Assembly (NCBI GenBank): GCA_002887195.1 | Contig: PJAB01000714.1 | Location: forward strand, 1 to 21,729 | Origin: Chrysochromulina parva | Taxonomy: Eukaryota; Haptophyta; Prymnesiales; Chrysochromulinaceae | DNA: 21,729 bases | Direction: 5' to 3' | Shown here: positions 15,653 to 21,729 of the stretch, in pieces | Position numbering within the stretch: the stretch's first letter is position 1 | Layout of the letters: every line of letters begins with the position of its first letter | The notes under the pieces: generated by a model | What the model saw: the letters and a program-made list of their open reading frames with translations, nothing else | Told to the model about the DNA's origin: nothing | The model's database searches: none | Position numbers and translations under genes: made by a program

Positions 15653-16433
15653 ATGACCTCGAAGAAAAAGGAGAATGAGCTGCGCAAGGCGGCATTGGAT
15701 GGCGATTTGGAAACCATTCGTTCTTGTGTGGCCTCGGGTGTCAACGTTGACGCTCCTCATGCCAAGGTGTGTGCGCCCGCGTCCGGTGATGAGCCTCGGC
15801 TGCTGCTCATCTTTGGTGGACTCCGCGTGCTCCAGGATGGGCAAACCGCCCTCATGTACGCGTCAGCCAACGGCCATGTCGAAGTGATTAAGTTCCTCCT
15901 CGCGTCGGGAGCCAAGATAGAGGCGACAGACAATGTGAGTAGAGCGACTGCACGTCTGGCGAGTGCCCTGCCGTACGCACGTATTGCTCACGTACGCCCG
16001 CTCGTGTGCTCGGTCTGCACAGTTCGTCTTCACGGCTCTCATGATCGCGAGCACTCAGGGCGAGCTCGACTCAATCGAGGTGCTCCTCGCGGCTGGGGCC
16101 AATCTGGATGCCAAGGACAAGTTTGGCAAAACGGCCCTGGACAAGGCGCGCCAGTGTGGCCATGCCGATGCGGTCAAGCTGCTCGAGAGCGGTCCCTCGG
16201 TGGCTGGGTCCAGCTCGAAGAGCGAGGGAAAGCGCCCAGCACCAGAGGCTGACGACGACGACGACGACGACGAGGATGGCGAGGATGACGACGACGAGGA
16301 GGAAGCACCGACCAAGAAGGTCAAGACTGGGCCGCTCAAGCAGGGCTGGCGCGAGATCATCGACGACGAAGGCGACTCGTACTATTGGAATGATGCGACG
16401 GGCGAGTCGACATGGGAAGCTCCCCTCGCGTGA
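15653..16433 (+). CDS. Ankyrin-repeat + WW-domain protein (three exons)
   Basis: Exons 15653-15766, 15836-15934 and 16023-16433 join in phase 0 to give 207 residues. Ankyrin repeats fill 5-126: helices such as NELRKAALDGDLETI, TALMYASANGHVEVIKFLL, TALMIASTQGELDSIEVLL and TALDKARQCGHADAVKLL, with SGAKIEATDN and AGANLDAKDK turns. Exon 2 is exactly 33 codons, one ankyrin unit. An acidic tract (about 140-166, mostly Asp/Glu) and a basic patch (PTKKVKTG, possible nuclear signal) lead to a C-terminal WW domain at 179-207 with W180, YYW (191-193) and W202 in TGESTWEAP. WW domains bind Pro-rich peptides, so this is probably a nuclear adaptor (inference). Intron 1 is 69 nt without a stop, so an isoform keeping it is translatable. 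The start is the ATG before MTSKKKENELRKAA; open sequence upstream is Arg/Ala-rich and not repeat-like. Confidence 0.88.
15767..15835 (+). other. Intron 1 of the ankyrin-WW gene (69 bp)
   Basis: The donor is AAG/GTGTGT and the acceptor GCTCCAG/GAT, in phase 0. The intron is 69 nt long and has no in-frame stop, so retention would insert 23 residues. Removal is favoured because it restores the ankyrin pattern VDAPHAKDGQTALMYA. Confidence 0.8.
15935..16022 (+). other. Intron 2 of the ankyrin-WW gene (88 bp)
   Basis: The donor is AAT/GTGAGT and the acceptor TCTGCACAG/TTC, in phase 0. The join gives EATDNFVFTALMIAS, which aligns residue for residue with the next repeat DAKDKFGKTALDKA. Without splicing the frame leaves the ankyrin register. 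Confidence 0.88.
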
Positions 16434-16884
16434 CCGGCAAGAGCTCTATGAGTCTCCGTTCGGGATGACGCAAACTGCCCTTTGGCTTTGCGACGTGTAG
16501 CAACTGCACTTTGAGAGCGCGCGTGAAGCTGCCGTTGCGGCAGCGCCGGTATTTTGGAGGTTATTATTGGGAGTCCGAGCACCGAGGGGGATTCGTGCGA
16601 CGTTGTACGAAGCTGCTCTAGCGGGTCCGTTTAGGGTTCGACGGGGGAGGGGGGGGATGAGAACTCACGTGAGCCAAGAGCGGCATGTGTGTGCGTGTCT
16701 GCGTGTCATTGCGCCGTATTGGGCTTTTTTTGCGAATCGGGTCAGGCGAAACGCTGTTCGACGCGCATTCAACAAAGGGAACGGCTCTGGCTGTTCTTGA
16801 AGAAGATAAGGCCCTCACGGCGCTCTCGTGCTAAACGAGCGTGAGTGCTAGAACCCGGTGAGGTGCGTCCTGGTCGCGGCGACA
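16434..16884. other. Spacer; 10-bp G-box palindrome at about 16665
   Basis: No gene is seen in these 451 bp between two plus-strand genes. CTCACGTGAG, a perfect 10-bp palindrome containing a G-box, lies about 220 bp before the next start codon. A short purine-rich GACGGGGGAGGGGGGGATGAG run (about 16640-16660) precedes it. Confidence 0.4.
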
Positions 16885-17424
16885 ATGTCGACCCCTGGCG
16901 CGGGCTTGCAAAAGGAGGGCAAGAAGGGTAAGAAGGGTAAGGCGGCAAAGGTACCTCCGCGCCAGCTCTACTACGGTCCCGAGGAGATGGACACGCGTGG
17001 TGCGGTACCAATTCTGCGTATCACGCGCCGCGCACGCACGGGGAATGACACAACCGAGCAAGGCTTCTCGGGCTGGTCGCAAGCACCTAAGCATCGGTCA
17101 GCACCCGTTTTCACCGCGCCGTCGCACCGTGCAGCGCCCATCCTAGACGCCATCAGCCTCGTTGACCTGACTGACATTCAGGTCAACATACCGCCAGTGC
17201 AGAGCGCAACAAACCGAGAGGAGGGATTCCGAGAACACTGGGCATTCCGGCCAGCGCCGACGTACATCCCATATAAAGAGGCGGCCAAAGATATGCGGCC
17301 ATACATCGAAAGGATGCTCGCATCTATCATGGATCGGCAGCAGCGCGAGCGTGAAGCGGCAGAGGAAGCGGCCAGGCTAGCAAAGCTCGCAGCGAAGGGA
17401 AAGAAGAAGGCCAAAACGGCATAG
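16885..17424 (+). CDS. Unrecognised small Lys-rich protein
   Basis: The 179-residue frame starts MSTPGAGLQKEGKKGKKGKAAK and ends KLAAKGKKKAKTA, so both termini are Lys-rich. The centre has ordered-looking blocks: PRQLYYGPEEMDTRG, PILRITRRARTG, ILDAISLVDLTDIQVNIPPV and FREHWAFRPAPTYIPYKEAAKDMRPYIERML. A charged helix (DRQQREREAAEEAARLAK) follows. The mix of a conserved-looking aromatic core and basic tails is typical of a small structural protein, but I do not recognise the family. A methionine nine codons upstream (16858) is in frame; 16885 is preferred because the Lys-rich segment follows directly. It converges with the histidine phosphatase gene. Confidence 0.7.
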   Translation: MSTPGAGLQKEGKKGKKGKAAKVPPRQLYYGPEEMDTRGAVPILRITRRARTGNDTTEQGFSGWSQAPKHRSAPVFTAPSHRAAPILDAISLVDLTDIQVNIPPVQSATNREEGFREHWAFRPAPTYIPYKEAAKDMRPYIERMLASIMDRQQREREAAEEAARLAKLAAKGKKKAKTA

Positions 17425-17740
17425 CAGAGTAGCAGAGCTCACGTGATTTGAGATGATGAGTATGATGATTGATGACGATCTCGTGACCGAAGAGTATAAA
17501 GTAAGTACGTAAACACGTTGCCAACAATGAGGGTAACCGGTGTATTCTTCAAGAGGCTCATCCGCTCATGATTTCAAAGCAAATCGTCTTCAGTACTTAA
17601 CCTTGAGTACGGCGGCCCGGCCGCGGCGGCGGACGGACCGACATCTCAGTCATGACGAAACCGCCACAGACCGGGGTGGCCGGGCGGCCCAGCTGCGGCC
17701 TGCGCCGCGACCCGCGTTCATACACGCCCATGTGGCTGGC
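17425..17740. other. Convergent 3' spacer
   Basis: This spacer of about 316 bp lies between the stop codons of two convergent genes. It holds a G-box (CACGTG, about 17440), an AT-rich stretch to about 17605, and a GC-rich GGCGGCCCGGCCGCGGCGGCGG run (about 17611-17632). No gene is seen. Confidence 0.45.
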
Positions 17741-18409
17741 TCAGGATGGGTCTGGGTCTATACATGTAGACGGCGGCGGTGGCAGTCGTGTGCATGGCAC
17801 GATTTCGCCGTCGCTCCTAAGCTCACACCAAAAGTCCTCACAGTTAGCCAGCTTGGGTAGGCTGGTCATTGTGCTGAAGAAGGCCGAGTGTCCAACGAGG
17901 CAGAGGCAGCTCTCGGGACGTAAGAGCAACCATTCCTTGAACTCGAGGACTCTCGCGGCAACCTCTTGCTCGGCGTTCTTGAAGGAACGTGGCGGCCAGA
18001 ATTCGTCTGGTAGCTCGTCGAAGCCCTGCCACTGCGCAATGTGCGGATGCTTGGCCAAAAGCCCAGCCTTGGGAGTTCCAACATCAGACGGGAAGATCGT
18101 GCGTTCGCACATCAAGTGGCAGAGCCGCTTCGGCGTCGGGTGAGTGCTAAAGATCTCGGTGGCAGTTTGGATTGTGCGGGTGAGCGGCGAGACGACGATG
18201 AGCTCGAAAGGCATCGCACTCATCGGCTCCTCGAGCGCCTGTGCCTGGCGTTTGCCTTTGCCCGTCAGTGGGGCGTCGCGCTTCAAGAGCGATGGTAAGA
18301 AGGCCAACGCCAGCGGATTTCGTCGTGGATTGTGTTCGCCCTGCCCGTGCCGGATGAGACAGAGGAGCTTTCTCTTGGGTGGGGCGCAGAGGCAGGAAGG
18401 CTCGGCCAT
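17741..18409 (-). CDS. Histidine phosphatase (phosphoglycerate-mutase-like)
   Basis: The 222-residue protein belongs to branch 1 of the histidine phosphatase superfamily. The LIRHGQGEHN motif (18-27) supplies the phosphorylated histidine H21 with R20. VSPLTRTIQTA (73-83) supplies R78, E102 is the likely acid residue (CERT), and LVGHSAFFSTM (171-181) supplies the second histidine, H174. The SDVGTPK segment after the acid and the FDELPDEFW block resemble the plant and fungal 'phosphoglycerate mutase-like' group rather than glycolytic dPGM. It is therefore more likely a small-molecule or protein phosphatase than a glycolytic enzyme. No signal peptide is seen. The start is the first Met, followed directly by the first strand. 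The gene is divergent from RRP9, with 187 bp between starts. Confidence 0.9.
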   Translation of the reverse strand: MAEPSCLCAPPKRKLLCLIRHGQGEHNPRRNPLALAFLPSLLKRDAPLTGKGKRQAQALEEPMSAMPFELIVVSPLTRTIQTATEIFSTHPTPKRLCHLMCERTIFPSDVGTPKAGLLAKHPHIAQWQGFDELPDEFWPPRSFKNAEQEVAARVLEFKEWLLLRPESCLCLVGHSAFFSTMTSLPKLANCEDFWCELRSDGEIVPCTRLPPPPSTCIDPDPS

Positions 18410-18596
18410 CTTGAGCGCTTTTGCAATTCACGCGATTGCGTTGACGCACGCGTACATGTAAAATGAACGGCGGAACGGCGTTCGAAATTGATTGTCGTGC
18501 GTGTGTGCAGGTCTCGTGTGTGTGGCGAACTCGTCCGCATGTTTAGCAACTTACGAAAACGAGCACGAGTGCACGGCGACGTCGCAACCCAGAGCA
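18410..18596. promoter_or_regulatory. Divergent promoter region, phosphatase / RRP9
   Basis: This 187-bp spacer lies between two head-to-head genes. It contains ACATGTAAAATGAACGGCGG (about 18453-18472) and two GGCGGAACGGCG-like words. The open frame of RRP9 extends upstream to 18492, but that extension (MSCVCAGLVCVANSS) has no RRP9 similarity and is probably 5' UTR. Confidence 0.4.
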
Positions 18597-20805
18597 ATGC
18601 GGCGAGGAAGCAAGAGCAAGGTCGCAGCGACCGGTAAGAATGGCAAATCTTCGCGTGCCACGCCGACGCCGTCTTCGGGCAACGGCGTCAAACGCAGCCG
18701 GCAGGCCGCACTCGATGAAGAGCTCGACAGTGGAGACAGCGGCGATGAGGAGGCTGCACAGCACGCAGCAATGCTTGCTGGCGAGGCGGAGGACGACGAG
18801 GAGCTGAAAGAGTCCGCTGAGGAACGTCGCGTACGGCTCGCCAAGGAGATGATCGCTGCCATGGACGCTGCCGCCGCAAGGCGCCGCGAGGGCGCCGCCG
18901 ACGTAAGCGGTGTGGCACGTGGCGCTCATGCCGACGAGATCGCGCAGGAGCTCGAGGAGGACGCGATGCGTCGTGCGGGCCAATATCGCTTCTTGGCGGC
19001 CGAGCAGCTCCGGGGCGTCCAACTGGACCCGAGTGCATCGCGCGTCTTCCGTGGTCCTCGGCTCAGTGCCACGAGCGTCGCGGTGGCACCCGATGAGAGC
19101 TTCGTCGTGTGTGGTTGCAAGGACGGCGCGCTCGTCCGATGGGACTTGCAGTCTGGCGCGCGAACCAAGCTGCTGGGCGGTCGCGCCACTGCCCTGCATG
19201 GTGCCAGAGCCGGCGGCGGCGGTGAACATGGCGACGGCGCTGGCACGTCGAAAGGGAACAGCGATCAGACCGGCCATCTGTCGGACGTACTCTCAGTGGT
19301 AGTGAGTGCCGACAGCCGGCTGATTGCCTCTGGTGGTCGCGATGGCGCCATCCTGCTGTGGGACTGCCGCACGTCGCGCGTGGTGCACCAGATGCGAGGG
19401 CATAAGATGCCGGTGAGCGCCCTGTCCCGGCGGCGGGACGCGGATGGTCCCGAGCTATACTCGGGCTGCGATGACCGGACGGTGCGCGTGTGGGACGTTG
19501 AGCAGCGTGGCTACGTCGAGACGCTCTACGGCCACCAGGAGCCCATCTGCGCCCTCGACGCGTTGTGCGAGCACCATCTGCTCTCGGGCAGCGCCGACCG
19601 CACGGTCCGTCTGTGGAAGGTCGATGAGGAGACACAGCTCGTCTTCACCCATGGGCACACGGCACCCGTCGATTGCGTCGCTATGTTGCATGCTGACGCC
19701 TTTGTCAGCGGCTCGCAGGTGCGCACCTTCACACGTCCATTCACACGTCCATCCACACGTCCATTCACACGCACACGCGCCGCCGGCTCGCACGCTCGCG
19801 CAGCCATGGCCCACCTGCCCACGCCCGCCGCGTCCATTCACACGCGTCCATTCACGCACTCCCTGCGCTCGCCATGCCCGCGTCACCTGCACGCGCTCCC
19901 TGCGCACGCCAACTTAGCCGCCGCCACCTACGCCACGCCCCATTCGGCCGGACGCGCCTATAGCGCCTTTAAAGAAAGGCAGTTGCTGCTGACCTGGGCT
20001 GGCTGGGCTACCTGGGCTACCTGGGCGCACGTGCGGCGAGCGGCGCCTCCAGTGACGAGCCCACATCACAACCTCTAAGAAGTCCCGACCCGAGGTAGCA
20101 CTCGTGGCTTGACGAGCCTAGTTACACGAGGAGAGCGCGCGCCGCACACGGCGCCACGGCCACTGCCGCCGCCATGGCCACTGCCGCCGCCACGGCCACT
20201 GCCGCCGCCACGAGGCGGGCCTGCCTCCGAACCCTCCCTCCGACTCCTCACCCGCTGCGCCCTCAGCCCATGTCCTGACGCTGGTCGTGCCGTTCCGTGC
20301 TCAGGACGGCTCGCTCACGTTCTGGTCGGCGAAGCGCAAGCGACCGCTCGTCACACAGAAGCTCGCGCACGGCCTCGCGCCGTGGGGTGGTCCATGTTGG
20401 CTCACCGCGCTCGCGGCGCCGGCGTACTCGGACGTGGTCGTCTCGGGCTCGTGCGATGGCCATCTGCGCTTCTGGCACTGCGACGAAACCGAGCGTAAGC
20501 TCACGCCGCTGCTCTCGACGCCCCTGACCGGCTTCGTCAACGGCCTTGCGCTCGCGCCGAGCGGCAAGTTCGTTGCTGCCGCTGTCGGCCAGGAGCATCG
20601 GCTGGGCCGCTGGTTCAAGATCAGCGAAGCGCGTAACTCGGTCGTGATCGTGCCGTTGCCCGCGCCGCTGCACATCAAGCCGCGCCTTGGGTCACGGCTG
20701 CAGGGCGGGAGCCGCAGGCGGCCGGGCGCCCTGGATGGGGACGAGGAGGAGGACGTACGAGAGGACGACGAGGACGACGAGGACGACGAGGCCGAGGACG
20801 ACTGA
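18597..20805 (+). CDS. RRP9: RRP9 / U3-55K, U3 snoRNP WD40 protein (two exons)
   Basis: Exons 18597-19718 and 20305-20805 join in phase 0 to give 540 residues. RRP9 is the U3-specific WD40 protein of the box C/D snoRNP that directs early 18S pre-rRNA cleavage in the nucleolus. The N-terminus is basic then acidic (RRGSKSK; EELDSGDSGDEE), followed by the family helix ESAEERRVRLAKEMIAAMD (73-90). WD repeats run from about 155 to 480, including SGGRDGAILLWD, SGCDDRTVRVWD and SGSADRTVRLWK. The splice junction restores FVSGSQ/DGSLTFWS, and SGSCDGHLRFWH follows. The signature VGQEHRLGRW (468-477) plus ARNSVVIVPL identifies RRP9 rather than another WD protein. The C-terminus is a long Asp/Glu tract. 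The start 18597 is chosen because MRRGSKSK opens the basic region. Confidence 0.93.
19728..19773. repeat. 12-bp tandem repeat, about 3.8 copies (RRP9 intron)
   Basis: Units TTCACACGTCCA start at 19728, 19740, 19752 (TCCACACGTCCA) and 19764 (partial, ends CGCACA). Further scattered CCATTCACACG words follow near 19835-19855. Confidence 0.9.
19994..20029. repeat. 9-bp tandem repeat, 4 copies (RRP9 intron)
   Basis: Units CTGGGCTGG, CTGGGCTAC, CTGGGCTAC and CTGGGCGCA start at 19994, 20003, 20012 and 20021. Confidence 0.88.
20159..20212. repeat. 18-bp tandem repeat, 3 copies (RRP9 intron)
   Basis: Units GCCACTGCCGCCGCCATG or ...CACG start at 20159, 20177 and 20195. They differ at a single base. 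Confidence 0.92.
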
Positions 20806-21549
20806 CGCGCAAAGGTGCAGAGTGCATTCGTGAGCATTCCTAATTAGTGATCCTGAGCATTCATAACTAGGGATCCGAAGCATTCCTCACGATCGTGCTC
20901 TGTGGAGGGCGCGCGCAGGTGTTGCGGACACCTAATGCGGAGCGAGCAGCGACCCCGACCGGCGGCGAGCGTCGCGCGGGTCTCGCGGGGCGGCCGGCCC
21001 GGCCGGAGAAGAGAGAATCGGATACGATGTTAAGACACAGTCACCGTACTGCGACCGGTATGTGCAATGTGTTTCGTCTCTGACTCAGTCTCGGTATGAC
21101 ACAGCGCACGGCACAGCGCACACGAGCGAGCACACCTCTCTACCTCAGAGCTCAGTCTCGACTCGCACGGAGTCGAGCCACCTCACGGCAGAGCGTCACA
21201 CACACATCGATGCTGATGTCATGTCCCTCCTCTCTCGTTGTTACATGGATACATCCCGTCCACCGGTCCCTCACGCCACGCGCGGCATCGTCATCCGTCG
21301 CGCGGCCGTCCTCGACCCGTCCCCGCGGCAGCGCGCACACATAACGACTTCGGAAGCGACTCACGAGTCGCGTCGGACGTCAGTCGTCACACCGCACCCC
21401 TCTGGCACCGCACGCCCGCACGACACGTCGCGTCGGCAACCGTTCGGTACACGTTGACGACACGCCACAGACCACGCACCAAGCCGCCCAACAAGGTCAA
21501 AGTCCAAGGACGCTCTTACGGGCGACGCGTATTGCACAGGACGATACCT
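20806..21549. other. Spacer between convergent genes
   Basis: No gene is seen. The first 90 bp hold the 23-bp tandem repeat. Bases 20935-21010 are very GC-rich (GGGGCGGCCGGCCCGGCCGG near 20987-21006). From 21090 to 21480 CA/CG-rich simple sequence (CACAGCGCAC, CACACGAGCGAGCACAC) predominates. Open frames here are short and compositionally biased. The 3' ends of RRP9 and of the 21550 gene must both lie in this stretch. Confidence 0.5.
20832..20893. repeat. 23-bp tandem repeat, about 2.7 copies
   Basis: Diverged units begin at 20832 (GAGCATTCCTAATTAGTGATCCT), 20855 (GAGCATTCATAACTAGGGATCCG) and 20878 (AAGCATTCCTCACGAT, partial). A related GTGCATTCG precedes the first. The array lies about 25 bp after the RRP9 stop codon. 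Confidence 0.85.
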
Positions 21550-21729
21550 TTATTCCAGCTCCTCCGGTGGCACTGGTTTGGCTCGGCCGGCGTTGCCCCC
21601 AGCGGGAATGCGCTTACATGGAGGCAGCGAGTCGATGGGCGGTGGCTCATACTCCCAATATGGACCATCTGGAAGGTGCTCACGGTATGCTTCTGCGTAC
21701 TCCTTCTCGACACTCGCGTGCAGGCGCCC
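21550..21729 (-). CDS. 3' end of an unrecognised gene (partial)
   Basis: Reading the minus strand from the window edge gives 59 residues and a TAA stop (21550-21552): GRLHASVEKEYAEAYREHLP, DGPYWEYEPPPIDSLPP, CKRIPAGGNAGRAKPVPPEELE. The frame is open to the edge with no methionine, so the start and most of the gene lie outside the window. The balanced composition, with Tyr/Glu/Pro-rich blocks, is far more protein-like than other frames here, including an overlapping Ser/His-rich minus frame. AATAAA immediately follows the glutamate codon at the stop, which could overlap a polyadenylation signal. No family is recognised from this fragment. Confidence 0.65.
   Translation of the reverse strand, partial: GRLHASVEKEYAEAYREHLPDGPYWEYEPPPIDSLPPCKRIPAGGNAGRAKPVPPEELE

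Larger units (their letters stand above)
19719..20304 (+). other. RRP9 intron (586 bp)
   Basis: The donor is CAG/GTGCGC and the acceptor CGTGCTCAG/GAC. Splicing rebuilds an intact WD blade, while the unspliced frame runs into Arg/Thr/Pro-rich nonsense and stops at 20078. This is the only long intron recognised in the window, and it contains three separate tandem arrays. Confidence 0.92.

Noticed and set aside
14994..15695. 233-residue minus-strand frame
   Set aside because: It begins inside ankyrin-WW exon 1 and crosses its G-box/palindrome region; there is no domain. The short YDVYYPYQNGP stretch is not enough to call a gene.
17741..18409. Glycolytic phosphoglycerate mutase
   Set aside because: The RHG core is shared by the superfamily, but the middle and C-terminal blocks fit the phosphatase-like plant/fungal group rather than dPGM.
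19719..20078. Read-through extension of RRP9 exon 1
   Set aside because: The sequence is Arg/Thr/Pro repeats from minisatellites, while splicing to 20305 restores a WD repeat and the RRP9 signature.
1..21729. tRNA, rRNA, CRISPR array, insertion sequence or bacterial operon
   Set aside because: No cloverleaf with A/B boxes, rRNA-like block, regularly spaced repeat-spacer array or transposase frame was seen. Introns and gene orientation indicate eukaryotic nuclear DNA.

Overview
The window is nuclear DNA of a eukaryotic microbe, most likely a GC-rich unicellular alga with a secondary, red-lineage plastid (haptophyte or stramenopile type). Four observations support this. The genes are typical eukaryotic housekeeping genes (YIF1, RRP9, a LARP1-type La-motif protein, an ABHD/EMB8-type hydrolase). 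GT-AG introns are visible. Genes alternate strand with short divergent spacers and no operons. A triose-phosphate/phosphate-translocator-family protein starts with a signal peptide that has an aromatic residue just after the likely cleavage point. The exact lineage is inference. Coding DNA has mostly G/C third positions, while several spacers are AT-rich.

Layout. 1-868: spacer with a 14-bp tandem repeat at the 3' end of YIF1. 869-2185 (-): YIF1-family Golgi/ER membrane protein with 14 consecutive QPM tripeptides. 2338-3306 (+): unrecognised coiled-coil protein, divergent from YIF1. 3333-4439 (+): SpoU/TrmH-type RNA 2'-O-methyltransferase. 4817-6010 (+): TPT-family sugar-phosphate translocator. 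6011-7402: long spacer with a coding-like stretch and a probable 5'-UTR intron. 7403-9826 (+): La-motif (LARP1-like) RNA-binding protein with a hydrophobic C-terminus. 9827-11221: gene-poor, CpG-rich spacer.

11222-12790 (-): alpha/beta hydrolase of the YheT/ABHD1-3/EMB8 type with an intact triad, head-to-head (65 bp) with an unrecognised coiled-coil protein at 12856-13773 (+). 13774-15652: spacer with degenerate repeats, a weak ORF, and a promoter-like cluster of G-boxes and a long palindrome. 15653-16433 (+): three-exon ankyrin + WW protein. 16885-17424 (+): small Lys-rich unrecognised protein. 17741-18409 (-): histidine phosphatase, divergent from 18597-20805 (+), RRP9/U3-55K, whose single 586-bp intron is full of minisatellites. 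20806-21549: spacer with a 23-bp tandem repeat. 21550-21729 (-): 3' end of a gene that continues beyond the window.

The genes do not form one pathway. They cover early secretory traffic, plastid carbon exchange, RNA modification, translation-linked RNA binding, pre-rRNA processing and lipid/ester metabolism. No complete new system is evident. The most unusual items are the La-motif protein with a predicted membrane-associated tail, the membrane-anchored or organelle-targeted SpoU enzyme, the ankyrin-WW gene with a frame-preserving stop-free intron and a strongly patterned promoter, and the minisatellite-rich RRP9 intron.
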